This document shows, piece after piece, positions 6,366 through 13,556 of a stretch of 13,662 nt of DNA; within the stretch, counting starts at the first letter, position 1; each line of letters starts with the position of its first letter. The DNA lies in NCBI GenBank assembly GCA_009774625.1, contig VSOB01000073.1, positions 1 to 13,662 on the forward strand, given 5' to 3'. Position numbers and translations under genes: made by a program. This DNA is from Lachnospiraceae bacterium. Lineage in GTDB: Bacteria; Bacillota; Clostridia; Lachnospirales; Lachnospiraceae. The notes beneath the pieces are model-generated. The model searched no databases. It saw only the letters and a list, made by a program, of their open reading frames with translations, and was not told where the DNA came from.

Positions 6366-8164
6366 CACACTTCCTGTGAAGCCTGTTCGTCTGCCAGAAG
6401 ATGCAGCTCTGTCAACTGTATCTGATCCACCGTATCCGGCGCACCGGTCAGCAGGCAGGAAGCATCCTTGACTTTGGGAAATGCCATAACCTCCCGGATA
6501 CTGTCTGCTTTTACCAGCAGCATGACCAGACGATCCAGCCCATAGGCCAGTCCTGCATGCGGCGGCACTCCATACCGGAAAGCATCCAGCAGAAAACCAA
6601 ACCGGTTGTGGGCATCCTCTTTGGTAAAGCCCAGTATTTCAAACATCTTTTCCTGAATCTCATTCTGATGGATACGCACACTGCCGCCTCCCAGCTCCAC
6701 ACCGTTTAACACGATATCATAGGCCTTGGCACGTACCCTGCCCGGATCACTGTCCAGATACTGCAGATCTTCCTCCATCATCATAGTGAAGGGATGGTGC
6801 ACCGCCACAAAACGATTTTCCTCTTCACTCCACTCAAACAGCGGAAATTCTGTCACCCACAGAAAATCAAAACGGTCATGATCGATCAGTCCCATCTGTT
6901 CACCCAATTCCAGACGCAGCGCTCCCAGCACACTGTATACTATGTTATTTTTATCCGCAGCAAAGAAAAGCAGATCCCCCGGCTCGCCGTCCATCCCGCC
7001 TGCAAGGGTATCCAGTTCCTCCTGTGTCATAAACTTGGCAAAGGAGGATTTATAACTGCCGTCCTGCTGAATGCTCAGATATGCCAGTCCCTTCGCCCCA
7101 TAGCCCTTTGCAAAGTCCACCAGCGCATCGATTTTCTTTCTGGCCATGCCTGACTGTCCTTTGGCATTGATGCCGCGGACACTGCCGCCTGCCTCCAGTG
7201 CAGAGGTAAAGACACCGAATCCGCAGTTTTTTACCAGATCGGATACATTCACCAGCTCCATGCCAAAACGGGTATCCGGCTTGTCCGAACCAAAGCGCTC
7301 CATAGCCTCCCTCCAGGTCATCCTGGGAATGGGAAGCTGCACCTCAAGCCCCACTGCCTCACGGCAGACGTACTGAAGCAGACGTTCATTGATTTCTATG
7401 ACATCCTCCACATCCACAAAAGACAGCTCCATATCCAACTGGGTAAATTCCGGCTGTCTGTCCGCCCGCAGATCCTCATCCCGGAAACATTTTGCGATCT
7501 GATAATACCGGTCAAAGCCCGAACACATCAAAAGCTGCTTAAACAACTGAGGAGACTGGGGCAGCCCATAAAAGCACCCCGGATGTACCCGGCTGGGTAC
7601 CAGATAATCTCTGGCGCCTTCCGGTGTGGACTTTCCCAAAATGGGGGTTTCGATCTCCAGAAATCCCTCCTGTGTCATAAAGGTACGGATGCTGGCGGCA
7701 ATGCTGCTGCGCAATATAATATTCCTCTGCAGATCCGGACGGCGCAGATCCAGATACCGGTACTGCAAACGTAAATCCTCTCTTGTTTTGGAACCGGTCT
7801 CAATGGGAAACGGAGGCGTCTGTGCCTCGGAAAGAATACGCATCTGTCCTGCGCGTACTTCAATCTCACCTGTGGAAAGAGATGCATTCACTGCTCCCGC
7901 CCTTTTTTCCACGGTTCCCACCACCGCGATCACAAATTCACTCCGCAGCTTTTCCGCTCTTGCAAAATGTTCGCCGCCACAGTCGCTTTCTTCAAAAACC
8001 ACCTGTATCAGACCGGAACGATCCCGCAGATCCACAAAGATAATACCGCCTGCATTTCTCTGCTTCTGCACCCATCCCATCAGAGTCACTTCTTTTCCTG
8101 TATCCTGTATTCCCAGTTCCGCACATCTGTGACTTCTGTGCAGCCCTTTCATTGCCTCTGCCAT
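6365..8164 (-). CDS. aspS: Aspartyl-tRNA synthetase
   Basis: It charges tRNA-Asp with aspartate. The 599-residue length is that of the bacterial class IIb enzyme. Domains in order: N-terminal OB-fold anticodon-binding domain (GWVQKQRNAGGIIFVDLRDRSG begins at residue 30), the catalytic core with motif 2 FRDEDLRADRQPEFTQLDME (227-246), the bacterial GAD insertion domain in the middle (including LLFFAADKNNIVYSVLGALR), and motif 3 GLAYGLDRLVMLL (538-550). The start ATG is preceded by AGAGGAGG at good spacing. It begins 14 nt after the hisS stop, and its own TGA overlaps the next start, so hisS, aspS and the transferase are probably co-transcribed. The residue after RN in the tRNA-recognition loop is Ala, where family members I know carry Leu or His; whether the enzyme is discriminating cannot be told. 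Confidence 0.97.
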   Translation of the reverse strand: MAEAMKGLHRSHRCAELGIQDTGKEVTLMGWVQKQRNAGGIIFVDLRDRSGLIQVVFEESDCGGEHFARAEKLRSEFVIAVVGTVEKRAGAVNASLSTGEIEVRAGQMRILSEAQTPPFPIETGSKTREDLRLQYRYLDLRRPDLQRNIILRSSIAASIRTFMTQEGFLEIETPILGKSTPEGARDYLVPSRVHPGCFYGLPQSPQLFKQLLMCSGFDRYYQIAKCFRDEDLRADRQPEFTQLDMELSFVDVEDVIEINERLLQYVCREAVGLEVQLPIPRMTWREAMERFGSDKPDTRFGMELVNVSDLVKNCGFGVFTSALEAGGSVRGINAKGQSGMARKKIDALVDFAKGYGAKGLAYLSIQQDGSYKSSFAKFMTQEELDTLAGGMDGEPGDLLFFAADKNNIVYSVLGALRLELGEQMGLIDHDRFDFLWVTEFPLFEWSEEENRFVAVHHPFTMMMEEDLQYLDSDPGRVRAKAYDIVLNGVELGGGSVRIHQNEIQEKMFEILGFTKEDAHNRFGFLLDAFRYGVPPHAGLAYGLDRLVMLLVKADSIREVMAFPKVKDASCLLTGAPDTVDQIQLTELHLLADEQASQEV

Positions 8165-8178
8165 TGTTTTCCTCCTCT

Positions 8179-9459
8179 TTACTGTAAGGGATTTTTATAA
8201 AATTCCCGGAACACCCCGTATCCCTCTGCCGTAAGCTGCTCCTTCTGGAACTTTTTATTTTTATTCATCCGGGCCACCAGCACCTGCTTTCCCGCCTCAC
8301 GCTCCTGCTGGGCCTCTGCAACGATTTCACACAGACGTTCCCCTGTGATGCCCTTCTCGATCAGAAACACCGTCTTTTCCGGACGGACAGGTATCTGAAA
8401 CCCGTTTTCCATCAGCAGCAGAATGATCCGTTCAAAACCAATGGAAAATCCGCAGGCCGGTACATCTTTTCCGGTAAATCTGCCGACCATGCCGTCATAA
8501 CGTCCGCCGCCGCCGCAGCTCCCGCCGAACTGTGGCATGGCAATTTCAAAGATCGTCCCCGTATAGTAGGACATGCCTCTTACCAGTGTGGGATCGAATA
8601 CGATATCAAATGCGGCAGCCTTAGTAGCGTCCACACTTTCAATAATTTCCGTCAGACTTGCTTTCACGTCCTCTTCCAGCACATCCGCACCGATCAGCCG
8701 GTCCGCCAGCAGCGCCAGTGCCGCGCCGGGAGCTTTCCCGTCTGTCTCTTCCATATCCCGGAACAAGGCTGTATAGCGCTCTGCCGCCTCCGGCGCAAAA
8801 CCGCCGGCTGCCAGCTCTGCGGCCACTCCGTCCAGTCCTATCTTATCCATCTTATCCAGAATGATAAATACCGAATCATATTCCTCCGGCGCAAAGCCGC
8901 TGTAAGCAGCCATTGCCTTTAAAATCCTCCTGTCATTGATCCGAATCCGGAAATCCTGAAATCCCAGCTTGCCCAGTGTGGCAGTCGTCGCCAGAATCAG
9001 CTCGATCTCCGCCAGATTGGATGCCTCGCCCAGAATATCAATGTCACACTGCATAAACTGGCGGTAACGCCCCCGCTGAGGCTGGTCTGCACGCCATACA
9101 TTTCCCATCTGCAGCGCCTTAAAGGGCGCCGGCAGTTCACTGGCATGTGCTGCATAATACCGCACCAGCGGCACTGTCAGATCATAGCGCAGGCCGCCGT
9201 CCACCAGATCGTTTTCCGACTCCGCCCCCTCTATATCCAGCTTTCCGCCCCGTTTCAGAATCTTAAAGATCAGCTTTTCATTTTCTCCGCCCTGTTTGCT
9301 GCTCAGATTCGCAATGCTTTCCACACAGGGAGTCTCTATAGAAGTAAAACCGAACGCCTTATAGGTTTCCTTGATTACACTGATCACATAATCACGGATC
9401 TCCATTTCCCCAGGCAGTATATCTTTCATACCCTTTACCGGTTTTTTATTCAGTGCCAT
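8179..9459 (-). CDS. hisS: Histidyl-tRNA synthetase
   Basis: It charges tRNA-His with histidine; class IIa enzyme, 426 residues, full length. Visible motifs are the N-terminal KGMKDILPGE, motif 2 VWRADQPQRGRYRQFMQCDI (121-140), the HisRS-specific loop LVRGMSYYTGTIFEI (292-306), motif 3 ACGFSIGFERI (335-345) and a C-terminal anticodon-binding domain. Where common bacterial enzymes have LRPEGTA, this one has LRYDLTVPLVRYYAAH (90-105), a form I associate with eukaryotic, archaeal and some clostridial HisRS. The ATG is preceded by AAAGGAGAAA. No T-box leader can fit in the 88-nt gap behind holA; a promoter candidate lies there instead. The gene pair hisS-aspS is common in Firmicutes. Confidence 0.97.
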   Translation of the reverse strand: MALNKKPVKGMKDILPGEMEIRDYVISVIKETYKAFGFTSIETPCVESIANLSSKQGGENEKLIFKILKRGGKLDIEGAESENDLVDGGLRYDLTVPLVRYYAAHASELPAPFKALQMGNVWRADQPQRGRYRQFMQCDIDILGEASNLAEIELILATTATLGKLGFQDFRIRINDRRILKAMAAYSGFAPEEYDSVFIILDKMDKIGLDGVAAELAAGGFAPEAAERYTALFRDMEETDGKAPGAALALLADRLIGADVLEEDVKASLTEIIESVDATKAAAFDIVFDPTLVRGMSYYTGTIFEIAMPQFGGSCGGGGRYDGMVGRFTGKDVPACGFSIGFERIILLLMENGFQIPVRPEKTVFLIEKGITGERLCEIVAEAQQEREAGKQVLVARMNKNKKFQKEQLTAEGYGVFREFYKNPLQ

Positions 9460-9494
9460 ACCCAGTTTCTCCTTTTCCTGTCTTTTCCTGTTCG

Positions 9495-9523
9495 ATTCTA
9501 CACCGTTTCCGGTGGTTTTTCAA
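9495..9523 (-). promoter_or_regulatory. Candidate sigma-A promoter of hisS with an inverted repeat in the spacer
   Basis: On the minus strand TTGAAA (9518-9523) is followed after exactly 17 nt by TAGAAT (9495-9500). The spacer contains the perfect inverted repeat CACCG-GAAA-CGGTG (9501-9514). The predicted start is near 9488, about 30 nt upstream of the hisS ATG. A repressor could bind the repeat, but it may be fortuitous. Confidence 0.5.
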
Positions 9524-9547
9524 GCGCAATATTGGGAAGTCCTTCCT

Positions 9548-10522
9548 CTACCAGCTGTACGACATCAGTAAAAGTTCCACACTCATCCCATCCTGCATCC
9601 TGCCTGTTTTCACCCGTTCCTCCGCCTCCACACAGGCATGCAGCGCTTCCTTTAAGCTGTCCATCCCGAACCTGGATGCCTGGGATGCATATTTTCCAAT
9701 CAAAAAATCCCGCAGTCCGGTTTTGCCTGCTATGGTTTTATTGTCATATCCTTTTTCTCTGCATTCTTTTACCTGCATCAACAGATTGAACTCTCTGGCA
9801 ATCAGATAAAGGATGCGCATCGGCGGCTCCTTCAATGCCAGAAGATCATAATACAAATCCAGCGCCTTTTTCTGATTCTTATCTGCAATGGCATGTACCA
9901 TATCAAAAATCTGATTTGTGATCTTTCTCGTACAGACAGCCTCCATATCTTCTCTGGTAATCTGCTCCCGTCCCCATGTATAGCAGAACAGTTTTTCCAG
10001 TTCCATTCGTATATTTTCCATATCCGTGCCTGTCATCTCCAGAAAATACCGGACATCCTGACCGGAAATTTTCTGATTCTCCTTTCCTGCCAGACCTGCG
10101 ATCCAGCGGCTCAGCGTCCCGGTATCCTGTACCGGAAATTCCGTAATCCGCCCTGCTGCCTTAACCGCTTTGTAAAGCCGGCTGCGCTTGTCCACTTCCG
10201 TTTCCACAAATACAAAAAAGGCTGTTTCTGACATATCTGTCATATAATCTGCCAATGCCTCTCCGCCCTTTTTGAACAGTCCGCTGTTTTCTATCACAAT
10301 CACACGGCGCTGTGCCAGAAAAGGATGAGTCTCCGCCAGATCAATAATCTCTCCCGGATGGACATTTCTGCCCTCAAAATAATGACAGTTCATCGCATCC
10401 CCTTCCGAAAGCGCACTGCGCAGCCTGTCCCTGTACTGTCTGCGCAGATAGGCTTCCTCTCCGCAAAGCAGATACACCTGCTTTAATTCTCCTGATTTGA
10501 TGTCCTCATTCAGCCGTTTCAT
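9548..10522 (-). CDS. holA: DNA polymerase III delta subunit (HolA)
   Basis: Delta is the clamp-loader subunit that opens the sliding clamp during replication. The protein is 324 residues from the ATG at 10520-10522, the usual length. It is recognised from the N-terminal LKQVYLLCGEEAYLRRQYRD (near residue 15), the degenerate AAA+ segment around AETHPFLAQRRVIVIENSGLF, and the C-terminal helical domain with the family stretch ALKEPPMRILYLIAREFNLL and a final region rich in helix-forming residues. The start is supported by AAAGGAA 8 nt upstream; an upstream in-frame ATG at 10591 lies at the predicted transcription start and lacks a good binding site. Two tandem promoter-like repeats are upstream. 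rpsT, which often lies beside holA in Firmicutes, is not present here; hisS follows after 88 nt. Confidence 0.93.
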   Translation of the reverse strand: MKRLNEDIKSGELKQVYLLCGEEAYLRRQYRDRLRSALSEGDAMNCHYFEGRNVHPGEIIDLAETHPFLAQRRVIVIENSGLFKKGGEALADYMTDMSETAFFVFVETEVDKRSRLYKAVKAAGRITEFPVQDTGTLSRWIAGLAGKENQKISGQDVRYFLEMTGTDMENIRMELEKLFCYTWGREQITREDMEAVCTRKITNQIFDMVHAIADKNQKKALDLYYDLLALKEPPMRILYLIAREFNLLMQVKECREKGYDNKTIAGKTGLRDFLIGKYASQASRFGMDSLKEALHACVEAEERVKTGRMQDGMSVELLLMSYSW

Positions 10523-10592
10523 AGTTGGTTCCTTTCCATTTCTGATACCCTGCCATCCTGGCGGCCATATTTCCATCTGGTTTTTCCACATA

Positions 10593-10617
10593 TATTATAT
10601 CATGTTACCAGCCGACA
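10593..10617 (-). repeat. 25-bp promoter-like direct repeat, copy 1 (proximal to holA)
   Basis: It matches the copy at 10653-10677 at 24 of 25 bases, in the same direction. On the minus strand it reads TGTCGGCTGGTAACATG and then the extended -10 TGATATAAT (10594-10602). It is 70-odd nt upstream of the holA start, at the right place for the holA promoter. There is no good -35 hexamer; extended -10 promoters can work without one. Confidence 0.7.
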
Positions 10618-10631
10618 GGCTGCTGACCTAC

Positions 10632-10647
10632 GCGCACATCAGTGCGC
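10632..10647. other. Short perfect hairpin between the two repeats
   Basis: GCGCAC and GTGCGC form a perfect 6-bp GC-rich stem around ATCA. No T run follows on either strand, so it is not a usual terminator. It lies between the two promoter-like repeats, so it may be a binding site, or part of a larger repeated element. Confidence 0.4.
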
Positions 10648-10652
10648 TTCCT

Positions 10653-10677
10653 TATTATATCATGTCACCAGCCGACA
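10653..10677 (-). repeat. 25-bp promoter-like direct repeat, copy 2 (distal to holA)
   Basis: It is the second copy of the repeat, exactly 60 bp from copy 1, differing by one base. It also holds TGATATAAT on the minus strand (10654-10662), so it could be a second, upstream promoter for holA. Similarity ends at the repeat limits, which argues against a simple recent duplication of the whole 60-bp stretch. Confidence 0.65.
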
Positions 10678-10704
10678 TCGGAAATGAAAGTTGTAAAAGA
10701 AAAC

Positions 10705-10753
10705 AAAAAAACGGTACCCAGATCTTTTATCAAAATCAAACTGTTACCGTTTT
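10705..10753 (-). terminator. Intrinsic terminator of the acylation module
   Basis: On the minus strand AAAACGGTA...CAG pairs with CTG...TACCGTTTT (nine plus three pairs, small internal loop) around a 19-nt loop, ending in a run of seven T. It lies just after the stop of the DHHW-family gene (10775-10777) and separates this unit from holA. Confidence 0.75.
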
Positions 10754-10774
10754 CTACAAACATGAATCTTATTT

Positions 10775-12145
10775 TCAATATACAATTGTAATTTCTTCTA
10801 AAATTTTCTCTCCTGACCCATCCTCAAAAATATAAATATAAATTTCCCCGGTTTCATAATCCGGAACATTCAAAACCATCTGTTTGCCAAATGGCTGCAG
10901 TACCTGAATAGCTTCTGTATTTTCTCTCCCATCATTTTTTTTAAAAATAGAAACATATTGTAAATCTGCTTTACTGACTGCTGGTATCATTGAAATTCTT
11001 TTTGTCCCATTTTCATCGTTTTCCACAGCAGAGCTTACAAGCGATATCCTGAAGTTTTCCAGTCCATTCTTGCTCCTCTCATATCTCTCGACAACCTCAA
11101 GAACAAAAATATCCGCTCCATAGTCAAAAATCTGTTGCTGGTCAAAGTTTCCATAACGGACCCACATACTGTTTTCAAATTGTGTTGCCAAGTTAGGCGC
11201 AAGTGCATTGGAAAAAGAATCCCTTCTCACAAATAGTCTTCGGCTGTCCGCCCCGGCTGTATGATAAATAAATTCTGTTGGTATATCCCATTTTTCATTC
11301 ACTGTATCCAGAGTGCTGATGCCGGAAATCCTGTAATCAATATCTGCATCTTTTACTCTTATATTCAGCATATTAGCCAGATCACCACTTGAAGACACCA
11401 CAGGCTCCAAATCAACTTCATCTAAAGACGGCATTTCAATCCCCAATTCTTCCGCCAGGCTCTTTGCCCCCATATAAGCACCCACATAATTCCAATGTGT
11501 ATCCAGTTTATGATAAAGAAACAGATCCGGTTTTTCCTCTTTGATCTGTAATAGTTCCGGCTTCGGATATACTACACGGATATCCGTATTTCTCACCAAA
11601 TACTCTACCAGTTGATCTGTACTTGTATTATAATTTTTCACCTCATAATAATCCGGCAATTCTTCCCTGTATATCGTTTCCTTATTCGGTACAATAAAAA
11701 GAATAAATTCAATATCCAGACTTTCCAAAATACGTTTTGTAGACATTAAATTATCCGCTATTGTCTGAAGCTCTACATCTGTAAAGTCCCAATATCCCAA
11801 TGACTGTTCCAAAGGATTTCCGTCTGTATCATCACAATAAAACAACCAGTCATTCTTGCCAACCACCACTCTTTCACTTGATGATTGCTTAAAAACAAAA
11901 TAGTCAATAGAATTATGAAACCGGATTAACTGATTTCTGAAAGGAATGTTATCATTATAATATGCTTCATATTCTTTTGGAAAAGATCCATAATTTTCTA
12001 TTGTAAGAACCGGTTTTGACGCTGTGCTTCTGTTTTCATAATTTTCAGAATCTACATATCGCCCCAGAAAAAAATAAGTAAAAGAGGGGGAGACTACTAC
12101 AATCAGAAAAACAATTATCCATATGATCGATTTATTTTTTTTCAT
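10775..12145 (-). CDS. DHHW/AlgX-AlgJ-like SGNH-family protein of a polysaccharide O-acylation system
   Basis: Proteins of this family work with an MBOAT membrane acyltransferase and transfer acetyl groups to exopolysaccharide or wall polymers outside the cell. The 456-residue protein begins with an N-terminal membrane anchor (MKKNKSIIWIIVFLIVVVS, then TYFFLG) and is otherwise extracytoplasmic. Visible motifs are GKNDWLF (96-102), VPNKETIY (152-159), the catalytic DTHW (215-218, D215 and H217) and the Ser in RDSF (308-311, S310). These fit the Asp-His-Ser triad of AlgX/AlgJ. The start is the ATG at 12143-12145, preceded by AAGGAGAG; that site overlaps the TAA of the MBOAT gene, so translation is likely coupled. 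An in-frame ATG further up lies inside the MBOAT gene. The C-terminal part (from about 380) is not recognised and may be a small polymer-binding domain. Composition is more AT-rich than in the holA-liv genes. Confidence 0.85.
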   Translation of the reverse strand: MKKNKSIIWIIVFLIVVVSPSFTYFFLGRYVDSENYENRSTASKPVLTIENYGSFPKEYEAYYNDNIPFRNQLIRFHNSIDYFVFKQSSSERVVVGKNDWLFYCDDTDGNPLEQSLGYWDFTDVELQTIADNLMSTKRILESLDIEFILFIVPNKETIYREELPDYYEVKNYNTSTDQLVEYLVRNTDIRVVYPKPELLQIKEEKPDLFLYHKLDTHWNYVGAYMGAKSLAEELGIEMPSLDEVDLEPVVSSSGDLANMLNIRVKDADIDYRISGISTLDTVNEKWDIPTEFIYHTAGADSRRLFVRRDSFSNALAPNLATQFENSMWVRYGNFDQQQIFDYGADIFVLEVVERYERSKNGLENFRISLVSSAVENDENGTKRISMIPAVSKADLQYVSIFKKNDGRENTEAIQVLQPFGKQMVLNVPDYETGEIYIYIFEDGSGEKILEEITIVY

Positions 12146-12161
12146 AAATAACCCACTCTCC

Positions 12162-13556
12162 TTAAAATCTAAAGTAAATAAACGGATTATAGGTATTGCT
12201 TGCCAGCATTGCAATGCATAAAATAAGAATTATACTGCAATATATAATTTCCAGGCAGGAATCTTTCAGCCTTTCCATTACTTTTGTTTTATTCAAAAAC
12301 AGTTGTATCACTCCACATCCCAAAATTCCTGCAAAAATCACTGTCACAGTCTTATTGCCAAATACTTTGCCCATAACCAGTGAAGTACTTGTATATTTCC
12401 AGGGCATTAACATTCTCTTGATCATTTCCACAGCCTGGATCAAATTATCTGACCGAAACACTACCCACCCAAAAACAAAAACAATTATTGTATATATATG
12501 TGTAATGATTTTATGTCTGGCAAGAAAATTCTTCAGCCCAATTCTTTCTATAATCTGGAACATTCCATGATACAATCCCCACAGTATAAAGTTAAAATTC
12601 GCACCATGCCATAATCCGGTTGCAAAAAACACAACCATTAAATTGAGGTATGTTTTTACTCTCCCTTTTCGGTTTCCCCCTAATGGTATATATAAATATT
12701 CTCTGAACCAAGTGCTCAGAGATATATGCCATTTCTGCCAAAACTCCTGTACAGAGGAGGACAGATAGGGATAAGCGAAATTTTCCCGAAACTCAAATCC
12801 AAAAATTCGCCCCAGTCCGATTGCCATATCCGAATAACCGGAAAAGTCATAATAAATCTGTAATGTATAAAGTATCGCACCAATCCAGGCAAGAATTCCC
12901 GTTAAATCCGTATAATCTAATCCATAAATAATATCTACGCACTGGGCAATTATATTGGAAATCATAACTTTTTTCCCCAGGCCATAAATAAATCTCCTGA
13001 TTCCCCATGCAGTTTTTTCAAATGTACAAACTCTGTGGGCAATCTGCCAGTCAATATCTTTATACTGAACAATAGGACCCGCAATTAATTGAGGGAAGAA
13101 TGAAATATACAATGCAAGACGGACAATATTTTTCTGTACTTTATAATTTCCCCGATATAAATCTATGACATAAGATAAAATCTGAAAAGTAAAAAATTAT
13201 ATTCCTATTGGCAGTGTAATTTCCGGTATTTCTATCTTTTTTCCGGTACATTTACTTATAATCTCAAGTAAAAAGGCAAAGTATTTAAAATAGCCAAGTA
13301 TTCCAATATTGATCAAAATACTTAAAATCAACAATAGCTTCTTTTTATTCTTATATCTGTCCATGAGAAGTCCAATTCCATAATTGATAAAAATGGAACA
13401 AAGCATAAGACAAATATATCTGGGTTCACCCCATGCATAAAATATCAGGCTGCCCAAAAGTAAAAATATATTTTTATATCTGTCTTGAATGAAAAAGTAT
13501 CCGACAAATACAATCGGAAGAAAAATCCATAAAAATACCAACGATGAAAAAACCAT
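12162..13556 (-). pseudogene. MBOAT-family O-acyltransferase (AlgI/DltB-like), interrupted by one in-frame TAA
   Basis: MBOAT proteins move an acyl group across the membrane to a partner such as the DHHW protein. Translation from the ATG at 13554-13556 (AGAGG 10 nt upstream) gives the AlgI-type start MVFSSLVFLWIFLP and several membrane segments to EIPEITLPIGI. Then a TAA (13197-13199, codon 120) interrupts. The same frame continues as FFTFQILSYVIDLYRG and runs to 12162, giving 464 codons, the normal AlgI length. The family motif here is LPIGISFFTFQ, so TAA stands in place of a Ser codon (TCA to TAA). Downstream are FWQKWHISLS (H277) and the catalytic GLWHGANF (H317), all intact. No good ribosome binding site follows the stop, so the 345-codon second part is unlikely to be made alone. 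The 106 bases upstream of the gene show no clear promoter. Confidence 0.85.

Noticed and set aside
5562..6379. Two long plus-strand open frames opposite the phosphopantetheinyl transferase
   Set aside because: They overlap each other and lie antisense to a gene with all family motifs; their Pro/Ser/Cys/His-rich content is typical of antisense frames.
9501..9520. CACCG/CGGTG hairpin followed by GTTTTT on the plus strand, resembling a terminator
   Set aside because: The T run follows only on the plus strand, where there is no gene to terminate; on the minus strand it falls within the candidate hisS promoter.
9460..9547. Possible T-box leader upstream of hisS
   Set aside because: Only 88 nt separate holA from hisS, too short for a T-box, and no T-box sequence (TGGNACCGCG-like) is seen.
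12162..13112. Second MBOAT part as an independent gene starting at the TTG at 13110-13112
   Set aside because: The TTG lacks an upstream ribosome binding site, the frame is continuous with the N-terminal part, and the bases between encode normal MBOAT sequence.
77..13199. Stop-codon reassignment as the explanation for both interruptions
   Set aside because: The two stops differ (TAG and TAA), stand for different residues (Tyr and Ser), and TAA, TAG and TGA all end other intact genes in the window.
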